Shown one piece after another: positions 34,428-46,261 of a stretch of 64,000 nucleotides of DNA. The position numbers and the translations under genes were made by a program. The notes beneath the pieces are model-generated. The model ran no database searches. It worked only from the letters and a program-made list of their open reading frames with translations, and was not told the DNA's origin. Origin of the DNA: Dugong dugon (Eukaryota > Chordata > Mammalia > Sirenia > Dugongidae); assembly GCA_030035585.1 (NCBI GenBank), contig CM057472.1, positions 86,921,601-86,985,600 on the forward strand, in the 5' to 3' direction. Numbering within the stretch: the first letter of the stretch is position 1; each line of letters begins with the position of its first letter.

Positions 34428-34862
34428 AAATAATTCCCCTCTCTGAATCCAGGACCTAGGATTATTCTTTCCTTCACAGATTCTGGGCTTGGCCATATGA
34501 CTTGCTTTGGCCAGTGCGGCAATAGCAAATACGATTCAAGTAGAGACTTGAAAAATAACTTGAGGCTTACATCTCTTGCTTCTCTTGGGGACCCTTGCAA
34601 CTGCCACCATGTGAATGAGCCCCTGATAGCCTGATGGATGTGGAGGGATACGTGGTCAAGTCATCCCCATTCCCCTAACTGGCACTGAGCCAATTGCCAG
34701 ACATGTGAATGAGGCCATCCTAGACAATCCAGCCTCAGCCAAGCCAGTCCAGATGAGAAGAATAACCCAGCCTACCTATGGAATTGTGAAAAATAATGTG
34801 TTTGTTATTTTAAGTCATAATGTTTAGAGGTGGTTTACTATTTGCAAAAGCTGATACAGAAT
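34428..34862. mobile_element. LTR-like old repeat
   Basis: Blocks 'cttggccatatgacttgctt', 'ttgcaactgccaccatgtga' and 'ccagacatgtgaatgaggcc', and an end resembling 'ttaagtcataatgtttagag', match an old mammalian dispersed element with LTR-like layout. Family not named; strand not assigned. Confidence 0.45.
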
Positions 34863-34869
34863 GGATCAC

Positions 34870-35580
34870 ACTTCAGAGGTTTATATGGGCTAGGTCTAGA
34901 AGTGGTAGCCTTCATTACACTAAATCTATCACATAGCCCTGCCTAACCACAGGGAGGCTGGAAAATGTAAGGAGTCTAGAAAGTAGAGAAGCCAGGCTCC
35001 AAGAACAGCTGGCCCATATCTGCTGCACTGATTTGCCTTTACTTTCTATAAAGAACCCCTAGGTGGCAGTCAGAGTGTGACAACCTTTCGGGCAAACTCT
35101 TCGGTCCAGGCCACTCGACAGTCCCTTTTGGTTAATTTGTTTGGCAAGGGGAGGCAGAGAAAAAGACATGGTTCAGATGTGTAGCCTTCTGGGAGGTGAT
35201 CTGGTAGATCAGTTCCTGCAATTCTCCTGAAACACAGAGATACAAAGCGAACTTGTAGGCAGAAACTACAGGGTAGGAAGGGTTTTGAGCTGTGATCTCT
35301 GAGAGAATAACAGCTTTTATTTATTTCTGCTGAGGAGGAAGTCTAGGGCATCTGTCACTGAGAATAAAAATGCTATTGGTACATTTTTGCTTTCCGACCC
35401 ATAGAGTCTGAAGGAGCCCTGCCCTATGCTCAGGGAGATAAGGGCAAGCCAGCCTAGTTCTATTGGTCCTGTGTGTCTCTTTCCAACCATTAGTCAGCTA
35501 GCTTCCTTTCCCTCCTTTTCCCACATTTGAATCACTGAGTCTGGGGGCAAAGATCTCAGACACTATGCATCTTGGCAGTG
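34870..35580. other. Unique DNA, nothing recognised
   Basis: No gene or repeat family recognised. Confidence 0.5.
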
Positions 35581-35584
35581 CAGA

Positions 35585-35750
35585 AAGCACCCTCCTTTGG
35601 AGTCAGACTGTCCAGGTTCCAATTCTGCCTCACATTAATTAGCTCTGTATGATCCCATACAACTCCTCTAAGCCTTAACAGTGACGATAAAATAATATCT
35701 ATATGGAGTGTGGCACACAGTAAGCACTTATTGGATGTTAGCTGCTATTA
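35585..35750 (+). repeat. MIR followed by ATT-rich simple sequence
   Basis: 'tttggagtcagactgtccag', 'gttccaattctgcctc', 'gtggcacacagtaagcactt', then (ATT)n/(GTT)n-like sequence to about 35795. Confidence 0.65.
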
Positions 35751-36538
35751 TTATTATTGTTGCTGTTGTAATTATTACTATCATTGTCATCATTATGTTT
35801 TCATCCTTTTGCTCCTGCCCACTAGTCTAATAGGAAAAGGATCACAAATTGGGAAAGAAGGACCTAGAAAAAGACGAGTGGATGGGAAAGCAGGAGCTAG
35901 AGAAAAATTTCACTTATTTTGTAATTCAAATCCTATCCAATATTTGTATGGTGAATTACAGTTTTCAAAGAACTTTTATCTAGACAGGCTCACGTAGTAT
36001 GGCAGTTCTATGAGACTCAAGGAATGTGCAGTTTAGTTGGACAGATAAAACACAAACACACAAAAAATCAAGTAACAACTGATTTACTGAGGCTGCAGTG
36101 ACTTTTTAAAACTTACTACCCAATATGCAAAGGACTACAAGTATTTTGGAATCAAATTTGTTGGACTGAAGTGTTTTATGGTGGTCTCTGCCATCGGCTA
36201 TTGAGCTAATGGATCAAACCCCATCCTAACTCTCTTGTGTTCAAGATTATAGATCTTAAAATGGGGTTAAGGTCTCCATAATCTATTTACCCCCATTTCC
36301 TGGCACGCACAAGTATTCTCATCCCTATACTTATTTTATTAACTGTTTTCGTCAGCTTTCCCCTTCTCTCCAAAACTAGTCTACCTCCATAAACTTGGCT
36401 TCCATGGTGCCACTTACTAGTTTTCCTTTAGGCATGTTCTCTTGTGGATAATTTTTCCTTTAATCTGTGGCCAAGTTCTTGCTCAGACCTAGGAATGTGC
36501 CACTTGTCTGCATCTTTGTTCTAAGTCGAGCAGCTTCT

Positions 36539-37938
36539 ACTTGTTGTTAGGTGCCGTTGAATTGGTCCCGACTCATAGCGACCTTATATGTACAACAGAA
36601 CAAAACACTGACCTGTCCTGCACCATCCTCACAATTGTTGCTGTGTTTCAGCCCATTGTTGCAGTCACTGTGTCAATCCATCTTGTTGAAGGTCTTCCTC
36701 TTTTTCACTGGTCCTCTGCTTTACCAAGCATTACATCCTTGTTCAAGAACTGATCCCTCCTGATAACATGTCCACAGTATGTAAGACCAAGTGTGGCCAT
36801 CCTTGCTTTTAAGGAGTGTTCTGGCTGTACTTCTTCTAAGACAGATTTGTTCATTCTTCTAGCAGTCCATAGTACATTCACTATTCTTCTCTAACGCTAT
36901 AATTCAAATGAACCAATTCTTCTTTGATCTTCCTTATTCATTGTCCAGCTTTCACATGCATATGAGGCAATTGAAAATATCATGGTCTGGGTCAGGTACA
37001 CCTTAGTCCTCAAAGTGACGCCTTTGTTTTTTAACACTTTAAAGAAGTTTTTTTTTTTAGCAGATTTGCCCAGTGTAGTATGTCATCTGGTTTCTTGACT
37101 GCTGATTCCATGGGTGTTGATTATGGATACAAGTAAATTGAAATCCTTGACCATTTATCATGATGTCTCTTATTGGTCCAGTTGTGAGGATTTTTGTTTT
37201 CTTTATGTTGAAGTGCAATCCATACTGAAGGCTATAGTCTTTGATCTTCATCAGTAAGTGTTTCCGGTCCTCTTTGCTTTCAGCAAGCAAGGTTGTATAA
37301 TCCGCATATTGCAGGTTGTTAATGAGTCTTCCTCCAATCCTGATGCCACGTTCGTCTTCGTATAGTCCAGCTTCTGGGATTGTTTGCTCAGCATACAGAT
37401 TGAATGAGTATAGTGAAAAGATAAAACCCCGATGCACACATTTCCTGATTTTAAGCCACGCAGCATCCTCTTGTTCTGTTCAAATGATTGCCTCATGGTA
37501 TATGTACAGGTTCTTCATGACCACAGTTAAGTGTTCTAGAATTCCCATTCTTTGCAATGTTATCCATACTTTGTCATGATCCACACAATCAAATGCCTTA
37601 GCATCGTCAATAAAACACAAGTAAACATATTTCTAGTGTTCTCTACTTTCAACTAAGATTGCTCTGATATCAGCAGTGATATCCCTTATTCTACATCCTC
37701 TTCTGAATCCAGCTTGAACTTCTGGCAGTTCCCTGTCGATGTACTGCTGCAACAGCTTTTGAATTATCTCCAGCAAAATTTTACTTGCATGTGATATTAA
37801 TGATATTGTTAGATAATTTCTGCATTCTTTTGAATGATCTTTCTTTGGAAGGGGCACAAATATGGATCACACAGTTTGCCAGGTAGCTGTCTTCCAGATT
37901 TCTTGGCATAGACTAGTGAGTCCTTCTAGCATTGCATC
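36539..37938 (-). mobile_element. RTE-type LINE, 3' part with RT remains (inactive)
   Basis: Minus-strand element. Its 3' end is at 36539, marked by the complement of GTTGTTAGGTGCCGTTGAAT. The coding remnant spans at least 37857 down to about 37057 and stays in one frame, interrupted by two in-frame stops (TAG near 37633, TGA near 37490). Reverse-transcriptase landmarks on the translated minus strand are SNYR-like RNYLTISLISHASK (about 37820), QAGFRRG (about 37700) and FIDDAKAFDCVD (about 37600), followed by the catalytic-loop motif at 37297-37308, which reads YADY where RTE enzymes have YADD. Then LLMKIKDYSLQYGLHFNIKK follows. The missing catalytic Asp and the stops mean no functional enzyme. 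RTE elements normally encode endonuclease plus RT; the endonuclease part is absent here. Confidence 0.9.
37297..37308 (-). other. Altered RT catalytic motif in the RTE remnant
   Basis: The codons TAT GCG GAT TAT on the minus strand read Tyr-Ala-Asp-Tyr. Reverse transcriptases need two adjacent aspartates here, so the second catalytic residue is lost. Confidence 0.85.
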
Positions 37939-38431
37939 TGTCGTGGATTGAGTTGTGTCCCCCAAAAATATCTGTCAGCTTGGCTGGGTCATGATTCTCG
38001 GTATTGTATGATTGTGTTATCTGACATGATTTCCTTATGTGTTGTAAACTCTATACTAGGATGAGATTATATGTGATCTCCTTATATGTTGTAATGTGAT
38101 GAGGTTATACTGATGAGGTCGACAAGATTAGTGTCTTAATGCAATCTGTTTTGAGATATAAAAGAGAGAAGCGAGCAGAAACACACAGGAACCTCATACC
38201 ACCAAGAAAGCAGTGCTGGGAGCAGAGCGTGTCCTTTGGACCTGAGGTTCCTGCGCAGAGAAGCTCCCAGACCAAAGGAAGACTCCAGAGCTGACAGAGA
38301 AAGCATTCCCCTGGAGCTGATGCCCTGAATTTGGACTTGTAGCCTATTGGACTGTAAGAGAATAAATTTCTCTTTGTTAAAACCATCCACTTGTGGTATT
38401 TCTGTTGGAGCAGCTCTAGATGACTAAGACA
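37939..38431 (+). mobile_element. Solo LTR, ERVL/MaLR-like, inserted in the RTE element
   Basis: A 493-bp element starting TGTCGTGG and ending AAGACA, flanked by a perfect 5-bp TSD, GCATC, at 37934-37938 and 38432-38436. The RTE sequence resumes without loss on both sides. It has a TATA-like ATATAAAAG at about 38156-38164 and a polyadenylation signal AATAAA at 38361-38366, consistent with U3-R-U5 order on the plus strand. No internal retroviral sequence remains, so it is a solo LTR left by recombination or a solitary remnant. The 5-bp TSD fits ERVL-type integration. Confidence 0.9.
38361..38366 (+). terminator. LTR polyadenylation signal
   Basis: AATAAA, followed within about 35 bases by the 'cacttgtggtatttctgtt' stretch typical of the end of this LTR class. 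Likely the R-region signal. No evidence of current use. Confidence 0.55.
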
Positions 38432-38645
38432 GCATCTGTTTGTTGAAACATCTCGATTGGTATTCTGCCAGTTCCTGGAGCCTTGTTTTTCCCCAATGCC
38501 TTCAGTGCAGCTTGGACTTCTTCCTTCAATACCATCAGTTATTGATCATATGCTACCTCCTGAAATGGTTTAACATCAACCAATTCTTTTTGGTACAGTG
38601 ATTCTTTACCAGTTTCTGCTGTTACCCTTAATATTCTTTCATGAT
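38432..38645 (-). mobile_element. RTE-type LINE, part upstream of the LTR insertion
   Basis: Continuation of the RTE element after the LTR: 'gcatctgtttgttgaaacat', 'ttcctggagccttgtttttc', 'cagcttggacttcttccttc'. The match becomes weak after about 38605, so the 5' boundary is approximate. Confidence 0.8.
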
Positions 38646-39062
38646 CTACAAGGCTAGGGGGATTCGGAGGATAACACTAATAGCCAAGTGTCCAGGGTCT
38701 CTAGGAGTCTGGGGTCTCTTTAGCAAACAGTTCCAAGGCAGCAATGTAAGAGATGCCACAGAGTAATAGGCATTCCATATAATTAGGATCATACAATTTT
38801 CATACTTTTGTGACTGACTTAGTAATTAGGAAAAGTATTTTACCTTGCCAAGTTTTCAGGCCATGCCCAAATTTCTTTAATTTTAATATACTTGAGGGAT
38901 CATTTCTCAGGAAATGAACGCAAATATCATTGTAGAAGTGTTTAAATCAATGTGTGTTTATTGGGGTGTGGCCAATGGCTCATGAATAGAAAGTGAAAGT
39001 AGATTAATTACAGGAGGGGTGATTGGGCCATTTAACATGTTTCTTTAAAGTAATGGTGGGTG

Positions 39063-39489
39063 TGTTAGTTATCTAGAGCTGCTATAAACAGAAATACCAC
39101 AAGTGGGTGACTTTAACAAACAGAAGTTTATTTTCTCATAGTTTAGGAGTCTAGAAGTCCAATTTTAGGGCACTAGTTCTAGGGGAAGACTTTCTCTTTG
39201 CTCTGGGGGACAGTCCTTGTCTCTTTTTAGCTTCCGTTCCTCCATTCCTTGGATATCTTCACGTGGCATGACCTCTCTCTTCCCCCATCTGTGCTTCCTT
39301 GCTTATGTGCTTAATTTGCTCTTTTATATCTCAAATGTGATTGGCTTAAGGCACACCCTACACTGTTATGGCCTCATCAACTTAACAAAGAAAATCTCTA
39401 TTCCCAAACGGGATTATATTTACAGGTATAGGGGTTGGTATTCCTACACATATTTTGGGAAGGGGTGCACAGTTCAGTTGCACCCCTAA
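39063..39489 (-). mobile_element. LTR, same family as 37939-38431, diverged subfamily
   Basis: The left edge TGTTAGTTATCTAGAGCTGC is the complement of this LTR's 3' end. 'aaataccacaagtgg' and 'aagtttattttctc' (complement of the AATAAA region, 39127-39132) match the solo LTR. The middle differs, so it is a separate subfamily. No clear TSD. Confidence 0.75.
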
Positions 39490-39494
39490 TACGT

Positions 39495-41945
39495 GTTGGA
39501 TTACTGGGTGACCAGGCTCCTACTATGAAGTGACATTAACAGGTTCTGTCCTAATGCTGCCTTTACCTAGTACATATGGGTATCTGGAATTTGGTAAGAG
39601 TGATGAGTGGGGTGTGCTGTCTGATGAGCTACCACCACTGTTGTTAGGTGCACAGGCACAGAGATAGATTTTTAAGCACACTTGTTGCCCCCTTCATCAT
39701 ATTGTATCAGGGAAACAGACTCCCTATGCTCATTATCAAGAAGGTCATATGTTATCACCAATTCACATTTTGCTCACCTCTGTCTCTTCATTGCATTAGT
39801 CAAGTTCAGAAGTGAGAGTGTCAGCTTCCAGGCAGGCTGCTCTTTCTCTTTAGAGATAGGTGAAAACCATTTAGTAATTCATTATCAAAGCTTACAGCCC
39901 TAGAAGGTGTTTGGACCTTCAATTCAATTATTCCAAAAAGCAAGTAAGAGAGAAAAGTGCCAAGGACAATTAGATGGGCTATCCAGTTGTCAAAACCCAG
40001 ACTCTCACCTCTGCAAATGTAGGTTCATATTCTGTTCTTAAGTCATCAGAGGGAAACACAAGATGTTCACTGTCAGTTTAAACTGTCAAAAAAGCTTGTC
40101 CAAAATCTGTAAAGTTGTCATTCTTCATGCATTTTCACTGCAGAAACCAAAGAGCCAACTTCCTGTGCCTAAACTTTCTGACTAGACAAATGGACTGTTT
40201 GGGATGATAAGAACGTCTTAGATGAGTATCTGAGCTGGAGATGGAAATAGAGTAACTTGCTTTTGTTGTTTGATGCCAGATAATCTAGAAAGTTGGTTTA
40301 TGGAATGGGAAAAAAGTCGAATACACGGTGTGTGCTCATGAGGCCTTTATAATCTATTCAGGGAGTCAAGGCTTACCTACCCAAAACCTTATTTGGACTG
40401 GCTGTTGGCAGTTTTAAAAGCTCCTGTAAAATAGTACACCAAGCACTCAAATGTGATGTCCACAGTGAGGGCTCTGGAAGGTCAGAGAAGAGGTTGGATT
40501 TCTGAGGAAATGGTAGCTTACGTGAAGTCTCACCCATCTGGGACAATTGCAGTCTTTATTTTCAGTGGTACTCTTTGTTATCTGAATTCTCTCCAAGCAG
40601 GGATGTGACTCAGCCTGGAGAACCAGGAGCTATCATTGATTAGGGAGTGGGATTAATTTGACTTTTGCTTCACATATACATTAGAAGAGAAAAAGAAGAG
40701 GAACCCAAACTAAAGGTGGCTTGAGAACCAATGAGAGAGTCTCCAAGAACTGCCAAAACCTAAGAGGGTCCAGAGGAAATTGGAAAGCCGAGTTTGATTT
40801 AGGCTGTAACTAAAGTAGCTCTTGTTTGTCATTTATCTTGGAAGTATATGCAGAAAGCTTTACCAGATGCCAAGTTTCAACTTGAAACCAGACTTTTTGA
40901 ACTTACATTTTTGTTTCTTCCTCTACTATAAAGTGGTTAGGTAATAGTCCCTCTTGTTGTTGGTTCACAGACAGATACATCTTGATGTAGGTGAGTTTTC
41001 CCATACTAAGATTCCCCTGAAAAGGAAGACAACCCATGTGGAGATGTTAATGGGAGGTAAGACAGGCCCCTGATGGGGTGTCCTGTTTGATCGCTGTGAA
41101 GCTCCTTTCTGTGATGTCATCTGCTCCTCTAGGAGGCTAGTCATAGAGAAAAAGAACCATAACCAGAATCTGTAAGTATTCTCCAAGGAGTCAGACAGTC
41201 GGCTACCCTCGAACCTAAAAAGAGAGATTGCTTTCTGATAGGCTCTGTTATATATTATCATACTGCTACATGACAGTGAGTTATCATGAAAATCGACTAT
41301 AGACCACAGTGGACACAGAACAAGATATTTAGTATATGAAAACCTTCCAAGGAAGTTGTAACTGTGGTTTCATAGGATCCAGGAAGACTGGATCATTTTG
41401 TAGCCATTTATGAAATATATGCCCATGAGAACGACCATTTTGGAAAACTACAGGGCATCCTCTTCCAATCATCCAGTCCCAGGAAAGCTTGGGCTTTGAT
41501 AGCTATGAGTATCATGACTGAATTCTGCACATCTACTAGCCCACCTCAGTCATCATGGTGGTAGATGCTTCCATAAGAAAATAGTTCATTTTATCCCATT
41601 CCAAGTCTACTTCAAGTCCCTGCATGTTTATTCAGAAAGTATTTTATTGAAGTAGAGCCTCATTATGTTTAATTTAAGACCATGATTCATTCATTCACTA
41701 AGTGTGCATTAATTGAGCATATACAATGTACTTGGCACTAGGAAAACAAAAGAATAAAGCACTGTATTTATTTTGGAAGACAGATCAGTCTATTTGTAGA
41801 AGTAAATAATAAGCAATGGCAATACAGTGTGAGTACTATCATTGGTGATAGATGTGCAGGGCCTTGAAAAATTAGTAGGAGTTTTCTGTGTGGATAAAGG
41901 GAATAAATATCAAAGGAGCTACGTATATAAAGACGCAGAAAACAT
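39495..41945. other. Unique DNA, nothing recognised except a short L2-type piece
   Basis: No gene recognised. An L2-type stretch ('gattcattcattcactaagt', 'gtacttggcactagg') lies at about 41685-41760. A 98-codon minus-strand frame at 40965-41261 has no signature. Confidence 0.5.
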
Positions 41946-41947
41946 GG

Positions 41948-42035
41948 TATTTTACAACCTGGGGATCTTGTTAAAATGTAGGTTCTGATTCAGTATAACT
42001 GGGGTTGAAATGCAAATTCTCAGCAGGGAGTTGAA
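41948..42035. repeat. MER5-like DNA transposon fragment
   Basis: 'cctggggatcttgttaaaat', 'gtaggttctgattcagta' and 'tgcaaattctcagcaggg' match the non-autonomous hAT-type MER5 group. Confidence 0.55.
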
Positions 42036-42039
42036 TCAA

Positions 42040-42785
42040 AAAGAATCAGTTCAAAACCCTGGTTAGGGGGCATACTGAAACATAAGGGATATTTTTGGAA
42101 AAATCCCCATATTTCCTGTAAAATCTACTAAAATACTAGGTACACAGTAGTCTACATTTAAAGCTTATTGATTATGTCAGCCAAAGATCTGAGCTGCAAA
42201 ATTCAAGAATAGCAGGTCCTTAAACTCCTCTAAAATAATCAGTCACTTGGAGCTATCCACAGTTCTGAGACAACACTTGTTCAGGCCATTCTGCGTTCAT
42301 ACCTGTTTGGATTTGTTTTTTTCACCAAGTCCCTAGCTATCATTCTACATACAGTAATTACCTTTCTGACCATTTCACTCAACACCTGTGCCAGAACCCT
42401 ATCTTGGGATCCAGCTTGATTCAATGGCAAACTCGCCATTTCTTCGTTGGATGTGTGCAACCTGGAGCAGGCATTTGACCACCTGGAAGAACTTATGGGT
42501 AGAAGCAGATTGTGAGTCTTTAAACTTCTTTCCTCTTGCTTTTCTCTCATATGTTTAGTAAATGCATTCAGTTCATGTAGATGCAATTTGTTAATTGCTA
42601 GAGTCTGAATATCTCTAGCCTTTTAGCCAATTCACACACTCTTATTATTTATTCAGTATAAGCTTTGATGGGCTATTCAGGAAACTGTAGGTCAAGGTGG
42701 TGGATTATAAGATATATTTAGACCCAGAGAGTAGGACATATCACACAGTGATGTTCAGATCCCCAAAAAGTTCATGCAATAGAGT
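42040..42785. other. Unique DNA, nothing recognised
   Basis: A 101-codon minus-strand open frame at 42281-42586 has no recognisable domain. No splice or promoter support. Confidence 0.5.
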
Positions 42786-42789
42786 AGAA

Positions 42790-42990
42790 AGAATACTGAA
42801 TTTTAAATCACAGGTTCAAATCTGGATTTCACTGCTTAGGAGCTGGTTAAAGTCATGTAGTTTATTTTGAAGTCTCAATATCCTCGTTTGTAAAATATAG
42901 GTAAATTACATCCTGCATAGTCACAAGGTTGTGCTGAGGTTCAAGTATCTTCATGTTTGTGAAAATAGTTTGTAAATGATGAGTTTGGGG
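42790..42990 (+). repeat. MIR
   Basis: 'cacaggttcaaatctggatt', 'tcactgcttaggagctgg', 'caatatcctcgtttgtaaaa', 'gttgtgctgaggttcaagt'. Confidence 0.65.
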
Positions 42991-42994
42991 ATGA

Positions 42995-43850
42995 TTACTG
43001 AATAGGCTGGTAAGTTTTCCAACTGCCTCCCCTCATGAGAGCGGCCTACAGTGGACTGCCAATTACTTCAGTGAAAGTTAGGGGCTGCAAAGACCATATG
43101 GGGCAAAGGAGACACATACATTAATATGACGGTGCTGAGAAGTTAATCTGTTTCACTTTTTTAATAGCTCTGCATGGAAGCTGTCAGTGGGGCTCTCTCT
43201 CCAGTCAGATTTATAGCTTCTGAATGACATTGTTTTACTTTGCCATTTGGAGGCTAAACAAGGCTGGAGGGAACAAGAGTCTCATTTTTCTATCAGTGGC
43301 AAATGCATATCAATCAATATAATTGAAGTCAAAATGGACTAATTTATGGGAGACGCATTGCATCCTCCTTTGTGCTCTCTCCCTTACTCTCTCTTCCTAT
43401 TCTTTTCTACCATGACTTCTTTCAGCCCCTTTCTGGTATTCAGTCCTGTCCACATGAAGCATAAGCAAATTAGAAAATGATTGCTTATACTCTCTTGGGC
43501 CCATCTCCCTTGATGTTTGGGTTAGTTTGGCATCTGATCCTCTCCGAAGGACACACCTCTCCAAGAAGACGTCTCTCACATTTGATGGGGGCCGTTTAGA
43601 TTAGTCATAAGAGGTAAATAATAGAGGAAGATTTTTAGAGTCTCAGATTCTTTTCCTGAAAGTCAGATATACCAAGAAATAACTAACCAATGCAATGCAG
43701 GGTTGATTCACAATGGCCACTTAACAATCGAGGAAGGAAAATCAGCAACTTTCTATAGTCTCTTGTATTAATTGTTTAGGTGGGATGGATATAAGTTTTG
43801 GGGTGGAGCGAAGTGCTGTCAGATTATTCTGGGGGAGATGGATCACATAT
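42995..43850. other. Unique DNA, nothing recognised
   Basis: No gene or repeat family recognised. Confidence 0.5.
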
Positions 43851-43851
43851 T

Positions 43852-43853
<2 letters not shown>

Positions 43854-43897
<44 letters not shown>
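43854..43897. repeat. (AT)n microsatellite, about 22 units
   Basis: An uninterrupted AT dinucleotide run of about 44 bp, the longest perfect microsatellite here. Such runs are prone to cruciform extrusion and length change. Confidence 0.95.
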
Positions 43898-43899
<2 letters not shown>

Positions 43900-44097
43900 C
43901 TTTAATTACAATGAGTAGTTCACAGTGTAAGATACCACAATGTTATAACCTGACAAGAGGCCTTCTCCTTCATTTGAACTTGTTTGTATATCCTGATGAA
44001 ATAACAAGTATGGAGTATATATTTTTAGTGGTGTTCTTCTTATATATTGTATATTCTAACTTCTTGGATTATTTTCTAAGTATACTTGCTGAATAAG

Positions 44098-44255
44098 TAT
44101 GTTGAAGGATACAACCCCGAGGCACACCTTTCTTGATTTTAAACCATGCAGTACCCTCTTGTTCTGTTTGAACAACTAACTCTTGGTCTATGTACAAGTT
44201 CTGCATAAGCACAATTTAGTCTTCTGGAATTCCCATTCTTCACAATGTTATTCCT
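44098..44255 (-). mobile_element. RTE-type LINE, internal fragment
   Basis: Collinear with about 37410-37560: 'ggatacaaccccgaggcaca', 'ccctcttgttctgtttgaac', 'cttctggaattcccattctt'. Internal coding piece only, heavily decayed. Confidence 0.75.
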
Positions 44256-44284
44256 TTCTTTAAGCAACAGATTTTGTTTTCCTT

Positions 44285-44720
44285 GTGTGGAATCAAAACC
44301 GTATTTTTCTGATGAATCTGGGAAGTGCCTCTACCCAACTCACCTTCAATCATAGGGATGGACACATAGTCTAGGCCTGACCAATCAGAATAGTCTAACC
44401 TTATATACACAGATGTTGATATATCATATTCCCCATGCCGATTTTACCTTTTTGCTAGTCATCAGGGAAGACTCTTTCTTTCCACTGGGGTTGTAAGCAA
44501 ATAGGATGCAAGGTGAGACTAGTAGTAGCTACTGTTCCCACTACTTTGAGAGAAGAGAGTATTTCTGAGATATGGAGGGAGAGAAGCAGAATGCAGCCCT
44601 GGTGATATCATTTAAGGCCCTGATCCAGCCACACCTGAAACTAATGTTTTCTTATTCTTTAAAAGAATGTGAATCTATAATGTTTCTCTTTTATCTTGTG
44701 TTTATGTTATTTGCAACCAA
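44285..44720. repeat. Possible old LTR or L1-end repeat
   Basis: 'catagtctaggcctgaccaa', 'actctttctttccactgggg', 'aaggccctgatccagccac' resemble a dispersed mammalian repeat I cannot name. Boundaries approximate. Confidence 0.35.
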
Positions 44721-44724
44721 ATTA

Positions 44725-45830
44725 TTTTTAGAACACATAATAATCTGGAAATATTTTCTTATTTTGTGTGAATCAGTGATAAAACGTACATCTGTAGTCA
44801 ATGAGATAGGAGTTATCACATCCCATGAAAGTGGACCCAAGTCTGACCCAAATTTTGTGAAGATATTGGACTTGCCCTTGATTCACAGGTTAACTCTGGG
44901 CTTCTCTAAGGGATGAATTGGTTGGCCAACAAATACCTTTTGTGACTCAGGCTCTGTGTAATGCTGGGGAAAATGCCTCGATTTGTCTTGATTCAGCCAT
45001 TTCTACTCCCTGTGATATCCGTGAGCTGTAAACTCAAGGAATAATACCAAAGGAGAAATGAGGTATACTGCTTTATTATCAATTGTGCTTGTGTTCACGA
45101 CTTCTGACAGCTTTCCAATAAACATGGTCGGTGCATAGGGCTTAGGCTCAAGAGTAAGCAGGTCCTCCCTGAGTCAAAATCTTAATGCTAAGAGGTGGTA
45201 AGACCACAGTGCCTAATACTAACTAGTAAGGAATATAAGACAAGTGAGCAGTAGATTAGACTACCTAAGAGTCTAATTGTAGGTCTGCCTCCTGCAGAGT
45301 AAGGAAACAATGGAGAAAGCCATACCCAAATGAATGACCTTTCAGTGTCAGTGCTGGCTCCTGCTAGAAAACGTGGCCCGGTCCACGTCCTGGATTCTGC
45401 CTAATCAGATTGAGAAAAATAAATAAATAATCCATAAATGGTGGCACTTTATTATTATTATCATCATAATGTATGCTATCAATACCCTTCATGAGTGATT
45501 CTGACCCAAAGATGTACTGCAAACACAGCAATGGAGAGCCAGTCTGCCCTGTGGGTAGCACTGCCCTGTTCTCAGAAAACTTAAGGTACGTTACCTTCTT
45601 TGTGTTTATTGAATATGCTTATATTTATGCCTATATGAGTAGTTCTGTCAGGGCCATCTTCTTCTGGGATATACCAGAGTGGAAAAAAGGAGCCTCTATA
45701 TTGTGGTGCAGTGATATGCTGGAGACAAGAGTGTGTGTTTTGCAAAAAGTAATGTTACCGGGTGTGCGCGTCTATTAACGGAATCACTGAGCCAGAGCCA
45801 AGGTCCCAGAGGGACTACTTGAGATCATCT
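44725..45830. other. Unique DNA, nothing recognised
   Basis: A plus-strand 101-codon frame at 45473-45778 lacks any signature. No classified repeat recognised. Confidence 0.5.
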
Positions 45831-45837
45831 TTCTAGC

Positions 45838-46005
45838 CCAGCGATTCTCAAGCCTAGCTGTGTGACAGAAAGCCTGGAGAGCTTATTAAAAACACCAGTT
45901 CCTGGGTTCATCCAAGATCTACTGAATCGGAATCTCTTAGGGTAGGGATTGGGAATATTTATTTTTAGCAGTCTCCTCCGGTGATTCTCGTGACAATCAA
46001 CAGAA
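45838..46005. repeat. MER5A-like hAT DNA transposon
   Basis: 'gcgattctcaagcctagctg', 'gagagcttattaaaaacacc', 'ctgaatcggaatctcttagg' and 'ctcctccggtgattctcgtg': ends are complementary in outline, as in the MER5A non-autonomous element. Non-coding. Confidence 0.7.
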
Positions 46006-46231
46006 TGGCCTTTGGAGATCCCTTATCATTTTTCTCCAAGTTAAACAACAGTGCTCTGAAATCTCATGACACAGATAAGAATCTCACTTATATTCACAGG
46101 GGTTTAGTGAAAGCTATCTGCACCCCCCCTCAGAAACAAATTTTCATTCAGTAAACTTCACTTTGAAAATACTTTATCTCAAATCTCTTAAAATTGCCTG
46201 GCATTGTAGACCAAGTCTGTTTCCAATCCCT

Positions 46232-46260
46232 GGTTGTTGTTGTTGTTGTTATTGTTATTT
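46232..46260. repeat. (GTT)n simple repeat
   Basis: Short GTT/ATT run directly before an AfroSINE, providing part of its target sequence. Confidence 0.75.
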
Positions 46261-46261
46261 A

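Noticed and set aside
38105..38390. Minus-strand frames of 93 and 84 codons
   Set aside because: They are antisense to the solo LTR.
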